64,000 bases of DNA. Origin: Oscillospiraceae bacterium. GTDB lineage: Bacteria; Bacillota; Clostridia; Saccharofermentanales; Saccharofermentanaceae. The position numbers and the translations under genes are program-made. Positions 8,256-17,000 of the stretch are shown one piece after another (positions within the stretch are counted from its first letter, which is position 1; each line of letters begins with the position of its first letter). Under the pieces are notes generated by a model. It searched no databases. It had not been told where the DNA came from and worked only from the letters and a program-made list of their open reading frames with translations. The DNA lies in assembly GCA_900176545.1 (NCBI GenBank), contig FWXP01000001.1, positions 62,001 to 126,000 of the forward strand, given 5' to 3'.

Positions 8256-9008
8256 ATGTGCATAGCCAATAAGTTCATATTGTTCGATATAGAGGGTGTC
8301 CTTCTGAAGGAAGATAAGACATTCGATAAGGATGTCATCAAATGTCTTTCTATGCTCCACGATTCCGACATCATGTTCGGGATCATGACTTCGGATCTGT
8401 GGCTCAAGGCTTCAAGCTATACGGATATATTAGAACCGGATATCTCCATAGTATCTGACGGTACCCAGATGTATAAGGGCAGTGACCTTATATGGAGCCG
8501 TCCCCTGTCCGTCGAACAGACTAAAGGCATCATAAGAGATCTGGACAGCAGTCCCGATTGTTCCCTGATAGGTGTATCCAACGGACGATATATCTATACG
8601 AACGATCCTTCTGAAGACGGCAACTACGTAAGATATCGTGATATGTCCAAGCCTTTTACGGCTTCCGTGCATAAGATCTTTGCCAGGACTAGCAAGGATG
8701 TAGCAGACCGGGTAACGGAGAAATATCAGTGCAGGTCCTTCGACTTCGAAGGAGATGACCTTTGCAGGTTCATATCAAAAGATGCAAATCTCGGAGCAGC
8801 TGCAAGATATGCAGGCGAGATCCTCAATATCGACATGAAGGATGTAGTAGCGATCACTACTGATCTGACGGTCCTCGATACGGTTGGTATAGGCATCGCT
8901 CCTGACAGCGCATCGGAAGATGTGAAGGATAAGGCAGGCCTCATAATCGGGGGAGAGGATTCGGGTACTCTGGTCGAATTCTTAAAAGAAGAGATACTTG
9001 TCAAATGA
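8256..9008 (+). CDS. HAD-superfamily hydrolase, Cof-like
   Basis: This is a predicted cytoplasmic phosphatase of the haloacid dehalogenase superfamily. Motif I is altered: FILFDIEGVLL has Glu where the family usually has Asp, Gly or Ser after the first Asp (DIEGV). The nucleophile Asp is kept, but the general-acid position is replaced by Glu, as in some HAD members. Motif II is GIMTSD. The expected C-terminal acidic motif appears in the IGIAPDSA region but is weak. Length (250) and the central insert suggest a Cof-type cap. AAGGTG precedes the ATG. Substrate unknown, and catalytic competence less certain than for the HAD genes at 24420 and 26711. Confidence 0.78.
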   Translation: MCIANKFILFDIEGVLLKEDKTFDKDVIKCLSMLHDSDIMFGIMTSDLWLKASSYTDILEPDISIVSDGTQMYKGSDLIWSRPLSVEQTKGIIRDLDSSPDCSLIGVSNGRYIYTNDPSEDGNYVRYRDMSKPFTASVHKIFARTSKDVADRVTEKYQCRSFDFEGDDLCRFISKDANLGAAARYAGEILNIDMKDVVAITTDLTVLDTVGIGIAPDSASEDVKDKAGLIIGGEDSGTLVEFLKEEILVK

Positions 9009-9037
9009 TCTGAATATCTACGATAAAGCGATTGTTG

Positions 9038-9076
9038 TATAATAGCGTCCGAACATTAAAAGGAACGGACGCTTTT
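9038..9076 (+). terminator. Intrinsic terminator of the HAD gene abutting a -10 box for the next gene
   Basis: AGCGTCCG (9044-9051) pairs perfectly with CGGACGCT (9066-9073), followed by TTT. A TATAAT box occupies 9038-9043, immediately before the 5' arm. A transcript starting from that box would begin inside the 5' arm and could not form the hairpin. The purine-rich loop (AAAAGGAA) may serve as ribosome binding site for the ATG at 9079. Confidence 0.6.
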
Positions 9077-9078
9077 AT

Positions 9079-9621
9079 ATGGACACGATCGAACTTATCG
9101 AACCTAATGAATCCTATTCAGAAGACTTATGGGCTTTCAGAGCCGAGGTCATGAACAAGGACAGATACAATAAGGAGATGTTCGCAGGCTGTAAGACACT
9201 GCAGCTTGCTTCCAATCCCCAGGAATTCATAGATATCATCAGGCTCAGGACTTCCGAAGAGACATGTAGGAAGGCCGGAACGGGCATCCCTTCCAATACC
9301 TATCTCGCTGTAAGGAAGGAAGATAACAGGATCGTAGGTATCATCGACCTTCGTCATCATATCAATCATCCTATCCTCAGTACCTGGGGCGGTCATACTG
9401 ATTTTACGGTTAGACCTTCCGAAAGACGTAAAGGCTATGCTACCAGGATGCTGGCCATGAACATCGAGAAGGCTAAGGAGCGTAAGATCGATTCTCTTCT
9501 TATCACATGCAGCATCGATAACGAAGCCAGTGAGAAGATAATCATCAGGAACGGCGGCGTATACGAGAAGGAAGTAGAAGTAGACGATGATCTTCTGAAG
9601 CGCTATTGGATAACCCTCTGA
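9079..9621 (+). CDS. GNAT-family acetyltransferase
   Basis: This single-domain GNAT enzyme has 180 residues. The acetyl-CoA-binding motif is at FTVRPSERRKGYATRML (R-R-K-G-Y-A), with a preceding strand GIIDLRHH. Late motifs (TCSIDNEASEKIIIRNGG) follow the pattern of RimL/PAT-type GNATs. The C-terminal YWITL matches the usual closing strand. Substrate unknown. The only ribosome-binding-like sequence, AAAAGGAA, lies about 13 nt before the ATG, in the loop of the overlapping hairpin. Confidence 0.88.
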   Translation: MDTIELIEPNESYSEDLWAFRAEVMNKDRYNKEMFAGCKTLQLASNPQEFIDIIRLRTSEETCRKAGTGIPSNTYLAVRKEDNRIVGIIDLRHHINHPILSTWGGHTDFTVRPSERRKGYATRMLAMNIEKAKERKIDSLLITCSIDNEASEKIIIRNGGVYEKEVEVDDDLLKRYWITL

Positions 9622-9636
9622 TAGATACGATTTATC

Positions 9637-9665
9637 TTGCAAGAACCCCGAATATCTACGATAAT
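9637..9665 (+). promoter_or_regulatory. Promoter embedded in a terminator, upstream of the TerB-like gene
   Basis: TTGCAA (9637-9642), a 17-bp spacer and GATAAT (9660-9665) form a good sigma-A promoter. The -10 lies at the top of the hairpin at 9651-9678, so RNA from this promoter lacks the 5' arm and escapes termination. Confidence 0.65.
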
Positions 9666-9682
9666 TGTCGTAGATATTTTTT
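9651..9682 (+). terminator. Intrinsic terminator of the GNAT gene
   Basis: AATATCTACGA (9651-9661) pairs perfectly with TCGTAGATATT (9668-9678) across a 6-nt loop and is followed by a run of six T (9677-9682). The segment GAATATCTACGATAA is repeated at 9012-9026. Confidence 0.7.
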
Positions 9683-9708
9683 ATGGAATAAGGAAGAGGG
9701 GGGAGAAA

Positions 9709-10500
9709 ATGGGACTTGGAAGATGGATATTAAGATCGATGTTTCATAAGCCTAACAGGCACAGAAATAGATCTACACTTGATAATGCCGTAGGTGTTGC
9801 GGTAGGTATCGCTGCAGTAACGGCAGTTCGTAAGCTTCAGCAGGAGTCAGGCGGAGGACCTATTATCCCTGAGATCATCAACCATGCGATGGATCTGAAG
9901 TCACAGGAGGCTAACAAGCCTCAGACAGAGAGCGGCGCCACACTTGCTACCGAGAAGAGATTTAATACTCTTATGGCTAAGCTAGCAGTCTGCTACTACA
10001 TTGCAGGAATCGACGGCGACGTATCAGAGGAAGAGAAGAGAGATCTTAGTGAAGCATATAACATGATCATGAACGATGCTTCCATCCCTTCTACATTAAA
10101 GGAGAAGGTAAGGGAAGTAACAGATTCCAATATCCCTTTCGTAAAGGTACAGCAGTACCTCGATAAGGCAGAATCCGCAGCTCTTATCTCATTTGCATAT
10201 GAGATCGAGGAGCTTGCCAAGAAGGGCGGTCTCAGCCCCAAGGAAGAAGATGCCGTCGAGATGTATAAGTACTATGTCACTGAGAAGACCGGTCATAAGT
10301 TCATCAAACTCAAGGAAGATATCGAGCAGATGCCCGTAGAGGTAGATCTTACATGTCCTGCCTGTGGCGGCCAGATGGAACTTGACCGTACTATGCTCAA
10401 GGCTACTTGTATCTACTGCGGCACAGTCAAGATCGTAGATGCCAATCAGATCCAGGAAGTCGTAGCACAGGTTGAGAGATCAAAGAGGCTCGGACTGTAA
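9709..10500 (+). CDS. TerB-like domain protein with C-terminal zinc ribbon
   Basis: The 263-residue protein begins with a basic, Gly/Arg-rich N-terminus and a short hydrophobic helix (VGVAVGIAAVTAV). A helical region at about 80-200 resembles the TerB/tellurite-resistance fold (KLAVCYYIAGIDGDVSEEEK, with the acidic loop DGDVSEEE). It ends in a zinc ribbon with CPAC and CIYC. The ATG at 9709, preceded by GGGGGGAG, is chosen over an ATG 72 nt upstream that lies inside the terminator. Function unknown; TerB-type domains are linked to envelope or metal stress. Two related membrane proteins follow. Confidence 0.75.
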   Translation: MGLGRWILRSMFHKPNRHRNRSTLDNAVGVAVGIAAVTAVRKLQQESGGGPIIPEIINHAMDLKSQEANKPQTESGATLATEKRFNTLMAKLAVCYYIAGIDGDVSEEEKRDLSEAYNMIMNDASIPSTLKEKVREVTDSNIPFVKVQQYLDKAESAALISFAYEIEELAKKGGLSPKEEDAVEMYKYYVTEKTGHKFIKLKEDIEQMPVEVDLTCPACGGQMELDRTMLKATCIYCGTVKIVDANQIQEVVAQVERSKRLGL

Positions 10501-10505
10501 AATCC

Positions 10506-11258
10506 ATGGACATGATGACTCCTGATGAGAACATCAGGAAAACGGTGGCTGACAGACTCAAGGGAAAGTGGATATTAGAATTGATATTTGCGATCCTATA
10601 TACTCTTGCGCATCTTTTGGCCTGGATAACAGTTCTCTGTATAAGGCAAAGATCCGAGCTGCTGACAGTCCAGCTAGTTGCGATCACAAGCGTGCTGATA
10701 TGGATCACCTTGTTATCTTTATCGGCTGTGGTACTTAAGAGAGTTGAAGCTGATAAATCCATGTTTCAATTCAAGTTTTTTATCAACGTTTGTTTTTGCG
10801 CTTTTTCCGGATTTTTCGTGTGTATGTATCCATATATCTTTATGGCTTTGATAGCTACGGTGAGTGCAGCGGGTACATATCTATGGTTGAGATGTCATGA
10901 ATTCAGAAGATACCTGGCGATCCTCAAAGGAGAATACAAAGTCTCAGATGCATGTGTTATCTTCAATGAATTAGAATGTCATGGTGGGTACAAACATAGC
11001 CGCTATATTAACGTAACACGTGTTGACAGAAGGTTTTCCGGCTTTGATGTGTATGTTGATCTTGTTAAAGTGGATACGCTTTACGAAAATAGACGTAGTT
11101 GGCTTACATTTCATTATCTTGTGCAGACGGACAGTGATCAGAGTGTCTATGAGATACAGACAGATAGAAAGACATTCAATGATCATCTGATAGGGTACAG
11201 AGGTAAAGTTATTATTTTTGATTCTGATGATCTTGGCGAAAAAGCCGTGATGTTATAA
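10506..11258 (+). CDS. Membrane protein of unknown function, related to the next gene
   Basis: There are two N-terminal helices (WILELIFAILYTLAHLLAWITVL and LVAITSVLIWITLLSLSAVVL) and then a second pair (FFINVCFCAFSGFFVCMYPYIFMALIATVSAAGTYLWL). A soluble C-terminal domain starts with GEYKVSDACVIFNE. That domain is clearly homologous to the C-terminal domain of the protein at 11276: shared pattern G-x-Y, RY-x-NV-x-R, SW, T-x-R-x-x-FN-x-H and GY-x-G. No ribosome binding site is visible, and the start lies 5 nt after the previous stop, so translation may be coupled. Function unknown. Confidence 0.7.
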   Translation: MDMMTPDENIRKTVADRLKGKWILELIFAILYTLAHLLAWITVLCIRQRSELLTVQLVAITSVLIWITLLSLSAVVLKRVEADKSMFQFKFFINVCFCAFSGFFVCMYPYIFMALIATVSAAGTYLWLRCHEFRRYLAILKGEYKVSDACVIFNELECHGGYKHSRYINVTRVDRRFSGFDVYVDLVKVDTLYENRRSWLTFHYLVQTDSDQSVYEIQTDRKTFNDHLIGYRGKVIIFDSDDLGEKAVML

Positions 11259-11275
11259 AGGTTATGGAGTAAGGT

Positions 11276-12535
11276 ATGTTTGGAAATAATAAGATCAAGC
11301 CGACAGATCCTAATGTCGTTCTTAAGCAGCATGAGAGGGTATACTTTGTCCTGTCTCTTATTGCTATGGTGCCTGTGATGGTACTTGCTTTTCTATTCCT
11401 TCGCTTTACGGTCGGAGCTCTTATAGGATTGATCACTGATGCCAATGAATTTAATCTCATTATCACATGTATGTTGTTCTTGCCGTCAGTAGCAGTTGCC
11501 GCTGTTGCAGTTTTGTTGCTTATAAGGCTCATACGTCAGCATGTAAAGATAATGAACGGTAAGTACGACATTACCATAGCAAACGTAAGCGACAGGCTTG
11601 GGGATTTTCTTCAATATACAATGACTCTATACGATGAGACCGGTCGTATCACTGAAGTTGAATCATCTTTTCTTATAAACAGGAAGATAAGGAATGAATC
11701 TAAGATCCTATATGCCGTTATAGAAGGTGAGAAGAACAGGGTGATAATACCTAATTGCCGTGCCATAACACTTAGTAAAGGAAGGCTTAACGTAGTAGAT
11801 CTGGAAGATCCTACTGAAGAGATCAAGGCAATAGTAAGGGAAGGTACGAGCCGTAAGAGAAAGCAGTATCTGATCTCAGATAGCTTATTTATGCTGGCTG
11901 TGTTCACCGAAATATTGGTTAATATCATCGCATATATTACTGATTCTTCGGCTCTTAGGGGAATAGTCTCGGTACTTGTATTTGTCTTCACGACCATACT
12001 TGTTATAGCGATGTTATTCTTATTGGATGCTAAAGGAGAGCAGATCTCTGTCAGGATCGTTCCGTGCATGGTCTTGGGGTTCTTGACTGTAATGGTGATA
12101 AATCTACATATCTTCGTCGGTCTGATCGCATCGATTCTGTGGATAGCGGCATATTTCTTCTGGAGAAGAACCGCTAAGAGGATGATGAAAGATCTCTACG
12201 ATGGTAAATATAAGGTATCGGAAGGTACTGTCATACATAACGAGGCTCTCTTCTCGGGTGAATATACATACCACCGATATCGATATAATAATGTATCTCG
12301 AATAGAGATCGGTATATGGGGAAATCACGTATTCATGTATGACGGGACGGACAGTTGGGCACCTTTTGGCCGCCGCTTCAATGAGTTTTCGTACAAGGTG
12401 CGCGCATCTAACGGTACGATCTATGACGTTAAGACAAATCGTATAGAATTCAATAAACATCCCGTCGGATACGTAGGCCTTCTTATCGTTCGTTACGACC
12501 CCTATCTTCAGGAAGATGAAGCGATATTACTTTAA
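11276..12535 (+). CDS. Membrane protein with duplicated two-helix plus soluble-domain unit
   Basis: The protein has 419 residues. The first half has two helices (FVLSLIAMVPVMVLAFLFL and MLFLPSVAVAAVAVLLLI) and a soluble domain starting at NGKYDITIANVSDRL. The second half repeats the plan with about four helices and a soluble domain starting at DGKYKVSEGTVIHNEAL. The latter domain matches the end of the protein at 10506, including RYRYNNVSRIE, FNKHPVGYVG and a closing acidic EDEAILL. It looks like an internal duplication of the same unit. GGAGTAAGG precedes the ATG. Function unknown; probably an integral membrane complex with its neighbour. Confidence 0.72.
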   Translation: MFGNNKIKPTDPNVVLKQHERVYFVLSLIAMVPVMVLAFLFLRFTVGALIGLITDANEFNLIITCMLFLPSVAVAAVAVLLLIRLIRQHVKIMNGKYDITIANVSDRLGDFLQYTMTLYDETGRITEVESSFLINRKIRNESKILYAVIEGEKNRVIIPNCRAITLSKGRLNVVDLEDPTEEIKAIVREGTSRKRKQYLISDSLFMLAVFTEILVNIIAYITDSSALRGIVSVLVFVFTTILVIAMLFLLDAKGEQISVRIVPCMVLGFLTVMVINLHIFVGLIASILWIAAYFFWRRTAKRMMKDLYDGKYKVSEGTVIHNEALFSGEYTYHRYRYNNVSRIEIGIWGNHVFMYDGTDSWAPFGRRFNEFSYKVRASNGTIYDVKTNRIEFNKHPVGYVGLLIVRYDPYLQEDEAILL

Positions 12536-12575
12536 GTGTTGACAACATCGCGGAAGAAGTATATCTTTACTAGGA

Positions 12576-12592
12576 ACATAACAGTGTTATGT
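12576..12592 (+). promoter_or_regulatory. TetR-type operator, autoregulatory copy
   Basis: ACATAACA-G-TGTTATGT is a perfect 8+1+8 palindrome just before the regulator gene. A copy with one mismatch lies at 13249. It sits between a possible -35 (TTTACT at 12566) and the start, where binding would block transcription. Confidence 0.75.
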
Positions 12593-12614
12593 GGATTGCA
12601 TTTCGGAGAGAATG

Positions 12615-13226
12615 ATGACGGCAAAAGACGGAGAGACAAAGCTTGCGCTTATAAAGGCGGCTCGTGCAGAGTTTATCGAGAAGGGGTTTATGAATGCCTC
12701 TTTGAGGTCTATCTGCAAGAATGCGGAAGTTACTACCGGTGCGCTGTATTTTTTCTTTAAGGACAAGGATGATCTCTTCGATGCAGTAGTAGGCGGTCCT
12801 TTGAGGGAGCTTGATGCTACTGTAGGCGAACATCTTCGAAGAGAAGCCGAAGGAGATATCAGCGATCCTTTGGATGAGACCATGGATATAGAGGATTCAA
12901 AGAGGATCATGGAGATACTCTTTAAGTATAAGGAGGAGTTCATTCTTATACTGACAAAGGCTCAGGGTTCAAGGTATGAGAACATAAAGGACAGGCTCAT
13001 CGATGAGATGCAGACGCATTACAGGTTGTTCGCGACGATACTTGAGGAGAGATTCGGATGCAGGCATGTGGATGGATATATGATCCACTATCTCGCACAT
13101 ATCCAGATCGAGTCTTTCCTCTATCTGCTCACTCATTCCAAGTCCAGGGAAGAGGCTATGAAGGAGCTTCCAGAAGTTATCAAGAACTTACGTGCAGGAG
13201 GTATCGCAACTTTTGGTCTAGGGTGA
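12615..13226 (+). CDS. TetR-family transcriptional regulator
   Basis: This is a dimeric repressor. The N-terminal helix-turn-helix spans about residues 6-52: ALIKAARAEFIEKGF, then SLRSICKNAEVTTGALYFFFKDKDDLF, the standard TetR signature. The remaining 150 residues form the variable ligand-binding and dimerisation domain, with no recognised ligand. I choose the ATG at 12615 because GGAGAG ends 4 nt before it; the GTG at 12591 lies inside the operator and would add eight residues. The 17-bp palindrome occurs before this gene and before the ABC exporter that follows, so it probably represses both itself and the exporter. Confidence 0.9.
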   Translation: MTAKDGETKLALIKAARAEFIEKGFMNASLRSICKNAEVTTGALYFFFKDKDDLFDAVVGGPLRELDATVGEHLRREAEGDISDPLDETMDIEDSKRIMEILFKYKEEFILILTKAQGSRYENIKDRLIDEMQTHYRLFATILEERFGCRHVDGYMIHYLAHIQIESFLYLLTHSKSREEAMKELPEVIKNLRAGGIATFGLG

Positions 13227-13248
13227 GGCCTATATTTTTTTGCATATT

Positions 13249-13265
13249 ACATAACGGTGTTATGT
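13249..13265 (+). promoter_or_regulatory. TetR-type operator before the ABC/FtsX operon
   Basis: ACATAACGGTGTTATGT matches the operator at 12576 in 16 of 17 positions. It overlaps a candidate -35 (TTACAT, 13247-13252) with GATATT 18 bp downstream (13271-13276), a classical repression arrangement. Confidence 0.72.
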
Positions 13266-13304
13266 GAATGGATATTCATATTTGTGTAAATGGAGGAAGA
13301 GAAC

Positions 13305-14006
13305 ATGTACATTGAAACTAAGGGATTAAAGAAGAGTTACGGAGAGGGAGGAAGCTTTGTTCAGGTCCTGAAAGGCGTTGATATCGGAATCAGGGCGGGT
13401 GAGATGTGTGTTATCCAGGGAACGTCGGGTTCCGGCAAGTCAACTCTGCTGAACTGCCTGGGAGGGCTTGATTCTATCGATACGGGAAGCGTTACGGTAG
13501 CAGGTACTTCAGTAGAAAAGCTCAAGGGAGAAAAGCTCGCTGATTACAGAAGAAAGAACCTGGGGTTCATATTCCAGTTCTATAACCTGGTTCCTAATCT
13601 TACCGTCCGTGAGAATATCCAGGTGTGCGAGTATCTTTCCAAGTCGCCTCTTGATATGAATGAACTGCTGGAAGTCCTCGGTATGTCTGAACATGCGGAT
13701 AAGTTCCCGTCTCAGCTGTCGGGAGGTCAGCAGCAAAGATGCGCGATAGCCAGAGCACTTGTGAAGAACCCCAAGGTGCTCCTCTGTGATGAGCCTACGG
13801 GTGCTCTTGATTCCAAGACATCACGAGATATCCTGATGCTCCTGGAGAAGATAAATGCCAAGTACGATACGACGATGATAATAGTTACCCACAATAATTC
13901 CATCAAGAATATGGTGGATCACGTTATCTATATCAAGGACGGCGAGGTATCTAAGGATTACTACAATGAAGTAAAGGTACCCGCCTGCGATCTGGAGGAT
14001 CTCTGA
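13305..14006 (+). CDS. ABC transporter ATP-binding protein, MacB/LolD type
   Basis: This is the ATPase partner of the FtsX-type permease that follows. Motifs over 233 residues: Walker A GTSGSGKST, Q-loop region FIFQFYNLVP, signature LSGGQQQRCAIARAL, Walker B VLLCDEPTGALD and switch His in VTHNNS. These are diagnostic of the MacB/LolD/FtsE class. The ATG at 13305 is preferred because GGAGGAAG lies 5-12 nt before it; an ATG at 13290 would lie upstream of that ribosome binding site. The stop is 1 nt from the permease start. Predicted to be repressed by the TetR protein at 12615. Confidence 0.93.
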   Translation: MYIETKGLKKSYGEGGSFVQVLKGVDIGIRAGEMCVIQGTSGSGKSTLLNCLGGLDSIDTGSVTVAGTSVEKLKGEKLADYRRKNLGFIFQFYNLVPNLTVRENIQVCEYLSKSPLDMNELLEVLGMSEHADKFPSQLSGGQQQRCAIARALVKNPKVLLCDEPTGALDSKTSRDILMLLEKINAKYDTTMIIVTHNNSIKNMVDHVIYIKDGEVSKDYYNEVKVPACDLEDL

Positions 14007-14007
14007 T

Positions 14008-17000
14008 ATGTATGGATTGATGTTAAGAAGAGCCTGCCGAGATATCAAGAAGAATGTCGGAAGATATCTGGCACTTATGGTGCTCATAGGATTTGCGGTA
14101 TATATGGTACTCAGCATGATGGGATCTGCTATGTCGATAATAGATCAGTCGGCTGATTACGATGTGATACTCAATGTGGAAGACGGTCAGTTTACCGTAT
14201 TTGTACCTCTTAATGCTACGGAGCTTGATAAGCTCATATCTTCAGGTGTATCCGTAGAGGAGCATTTCTCATTGGACTATGAAGTATTAGACGGTAGTGT
14301 CATAAGAGTATTCAAGAACAGGGAGGATATCGATCTTATAACTCTTCACGAAGGGCGTCTTGCCGAGACTGATAATGAAGCTGTCCTGGAGCGCCGTTAC
14401 TGTGAAGAGCACGGGATCAAGATAGGAGATACATTTGAACTTGGAGGCAAGAGCTTTACCGTAACGGGTATAGGAGCTGCTCCCGACTATAACATGCCTG
14501 TGCGTAATCTCTCGGATACCGCCGTAGACAGCGTAGCCTTCGGACTTATGTTCATAACACCTTCTGCGTATGATTCGCTTCTTTCTGAGGGCAACAGCAT
14601 GAAGTCTGAGGATTATGTCTATGCGTACAGATTAAACGGAGCGATGTCAGATGATGATCTGAAGGCTATCCTGGAAGAGAATGAATTTGATGTGGCGGAT
14701 ATCGATGATCCGTTCTTTCAGGAATATTGGGAAGAGATGGTAGGAAGAAAAGATGATCTTCTTGAAGGTATCGATGATCTTAACGAGGGTGCTCAGGAAC
14801 TTCGTGACGGCGTAAATGATCTTGATTCAGGAGTGGATGAACTTGTAGATGGTGTAGGTGAGATGCAGGATGCCATGCCTGACCTTCAGTCCGGCGCGAA
14901 TTCTCTTTATAGCGGTGCTTCTGACCTGTCATCAGGGATCGGTTCGTATACATCAGGTGTGTCTGCTGCAACTGCAGGTGCCAATGAACTTAATGACGGA
15001 ATAGGTCAGTTGAGCTCAGGCTGCTCCGATCTTGCCGCAGGATCTGATCAATATATGGCAGGGCTTTGTGAACTGAATGATACGGCATATGCCTTAAGTC
15101 TCAGTGAAGATCCTTTTACTGCGCAGATCGCAGGCTCTTTCTATCAGGCTACTTCAGGGCTCGTAGCGGGATATAGCGGTATAGATCAGGGTATTGATTC
15201 CGTGGCACAGGGTACTGCAGCGGCATCCTCCGGTGCGTCAGAACTTGCAGGTGGCCTTAATACACTTGATTCCAACAGCGCTGCTCTTAATTCAGGTGCT
15301 TCTTCGCTTCAGAACGGTATAGGCGAGATGAGGACCGGAATAAACGAGTTGAGTGACGGTGTTGACGAGCTTGTTGATGGTGTTGATGAGCTGGATTCGG
15401 GCGTAGATGAACTGGTCGACGGTATGAATGAATATGCTGACGGAGTAGATGAGTTTACTTCTGAAGCGAATGATCTTATCGATGAAGTATTTGATATAGA
15501 TACCTCTAATCTCGTGGTATACCTTCCTGTAGCAGACAATGCCAGGATCGATGCGGCTCCTGATGATGTTAAGAATAATCTTTATTCAGCCATGTTCGTA
15601 GGTGTCGTAGCTCTTATCCTCTTTGCTTATGTCATCTCGGTATTTGTTGTTCATTCGGTAGATCAGGAGAGCAGCGTTATCGGTGCCCTGTATTCTCTCG
15701 GCGTCAGGAGAAGCGCTCTTGCATTCGGCTATATAGTCGTTCCTGCGATCGCGGCATTTATAGCGGGGGTTATCGGAACTTTGGTAGCTGTATATGCATC
15801 GTTCGGTATCCCGTCAAATATGCAGGAGTCTTTCGATTATTATTCTATGCCTGATATGGGTCCTCAGGTGCAGCCTTTCCTGCTGATATACGGACTGGTA
15901 TTACCTGCTGTCATAACGATACTGGTCAATGTGCTCGTTATAAGAGGAAGACTTACAAGGACACCTCTGTCACTTCTCAAGAATGAGCAGAAGGCAGTAA
16001 AGGCAAGGGATATCAAGCTTGGTAAGATGAAGTTCATTCCACTGTTCAGGATAAGGCAGCTGCTACGTGAGATGAGAACGGGATTTACGGTCATATTCGG
16101 AATGTTCCTGGCGCTCCTTATAGTAATGCTGGCCCTCAATACATTTATCTACTGTTACAGGGTAAAGGAACTCAATGTTGCAAATACGCATTATGAGTAT
16201 ATGTATACCTATAAGTATCCGGAGAAGGAAGTTCCTGAAGGCGGATACGAAGCTGTTTTTGAGGAGACTACAAAGGAGTTCGAAGGTTATAACTTTGATG
16301 TGGCTTTGGTTGGACTTACCCGCAATAATCCTTTCTTTGATATGTCTGCTCTAGGTGATAAGGACAGCGAAGTGATACTTAGTGCTTCTTTTGCATATAA
16401 ATATCACCTGTCGGTAGGCGATGAGTTCACATTGACTTCCAAGGACGGGGATAAGCTCTATGCTTTCAAGGTTGCTGGTATCAATGATTATCAGGCTTCA
16501 ATGATGGTCTTCATGGATATCGATGCCTGCAGGGATCTCTTCGGAGAGAGCAATGATTACTTTAATGCGGTATTCTCCGATCATCCTCTGGAGATAGAGA
16601 GCGGAAGGCTTAATTCCACTACTACCAAGAAGGATATAGAGAGTGCGTCCGGAGTATTCGTAGACAGCATGAAGAGCCTGATCACTACTCTTATAATAGC
16701 CGGTGCGGTGATATTCGTAGTAGTCATGTACCTTATGGTAAAGATGATGCTGGATAGGGCTGCATTTAACATATCTCTTGTTAAGGTATTCGGCTTTAAG
16801 AACGGTGAAGTGAAGAAGATGTATCTCGACGGCAATATGATAATGATCGTCGCAGGTGCCCTGGTGTGCATCCCTCTTTGCAAGGCTATCCTCAACTACG
16901 TTTATCCGAACTTCCTGGTAGCCAACGTCAATACGGGATTGTCCCAGGCTTTTCCTCTGTATATCTACGGCGGAGTATTCGCGGCAATACTATTCCTGTA

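Noticed and set aside
15309-15539. Ser/Pro-rich minus-strand frame opposite the heptad repeats
   Set aside because: Composition is a direct reflection of the repeat codons on the other strand.
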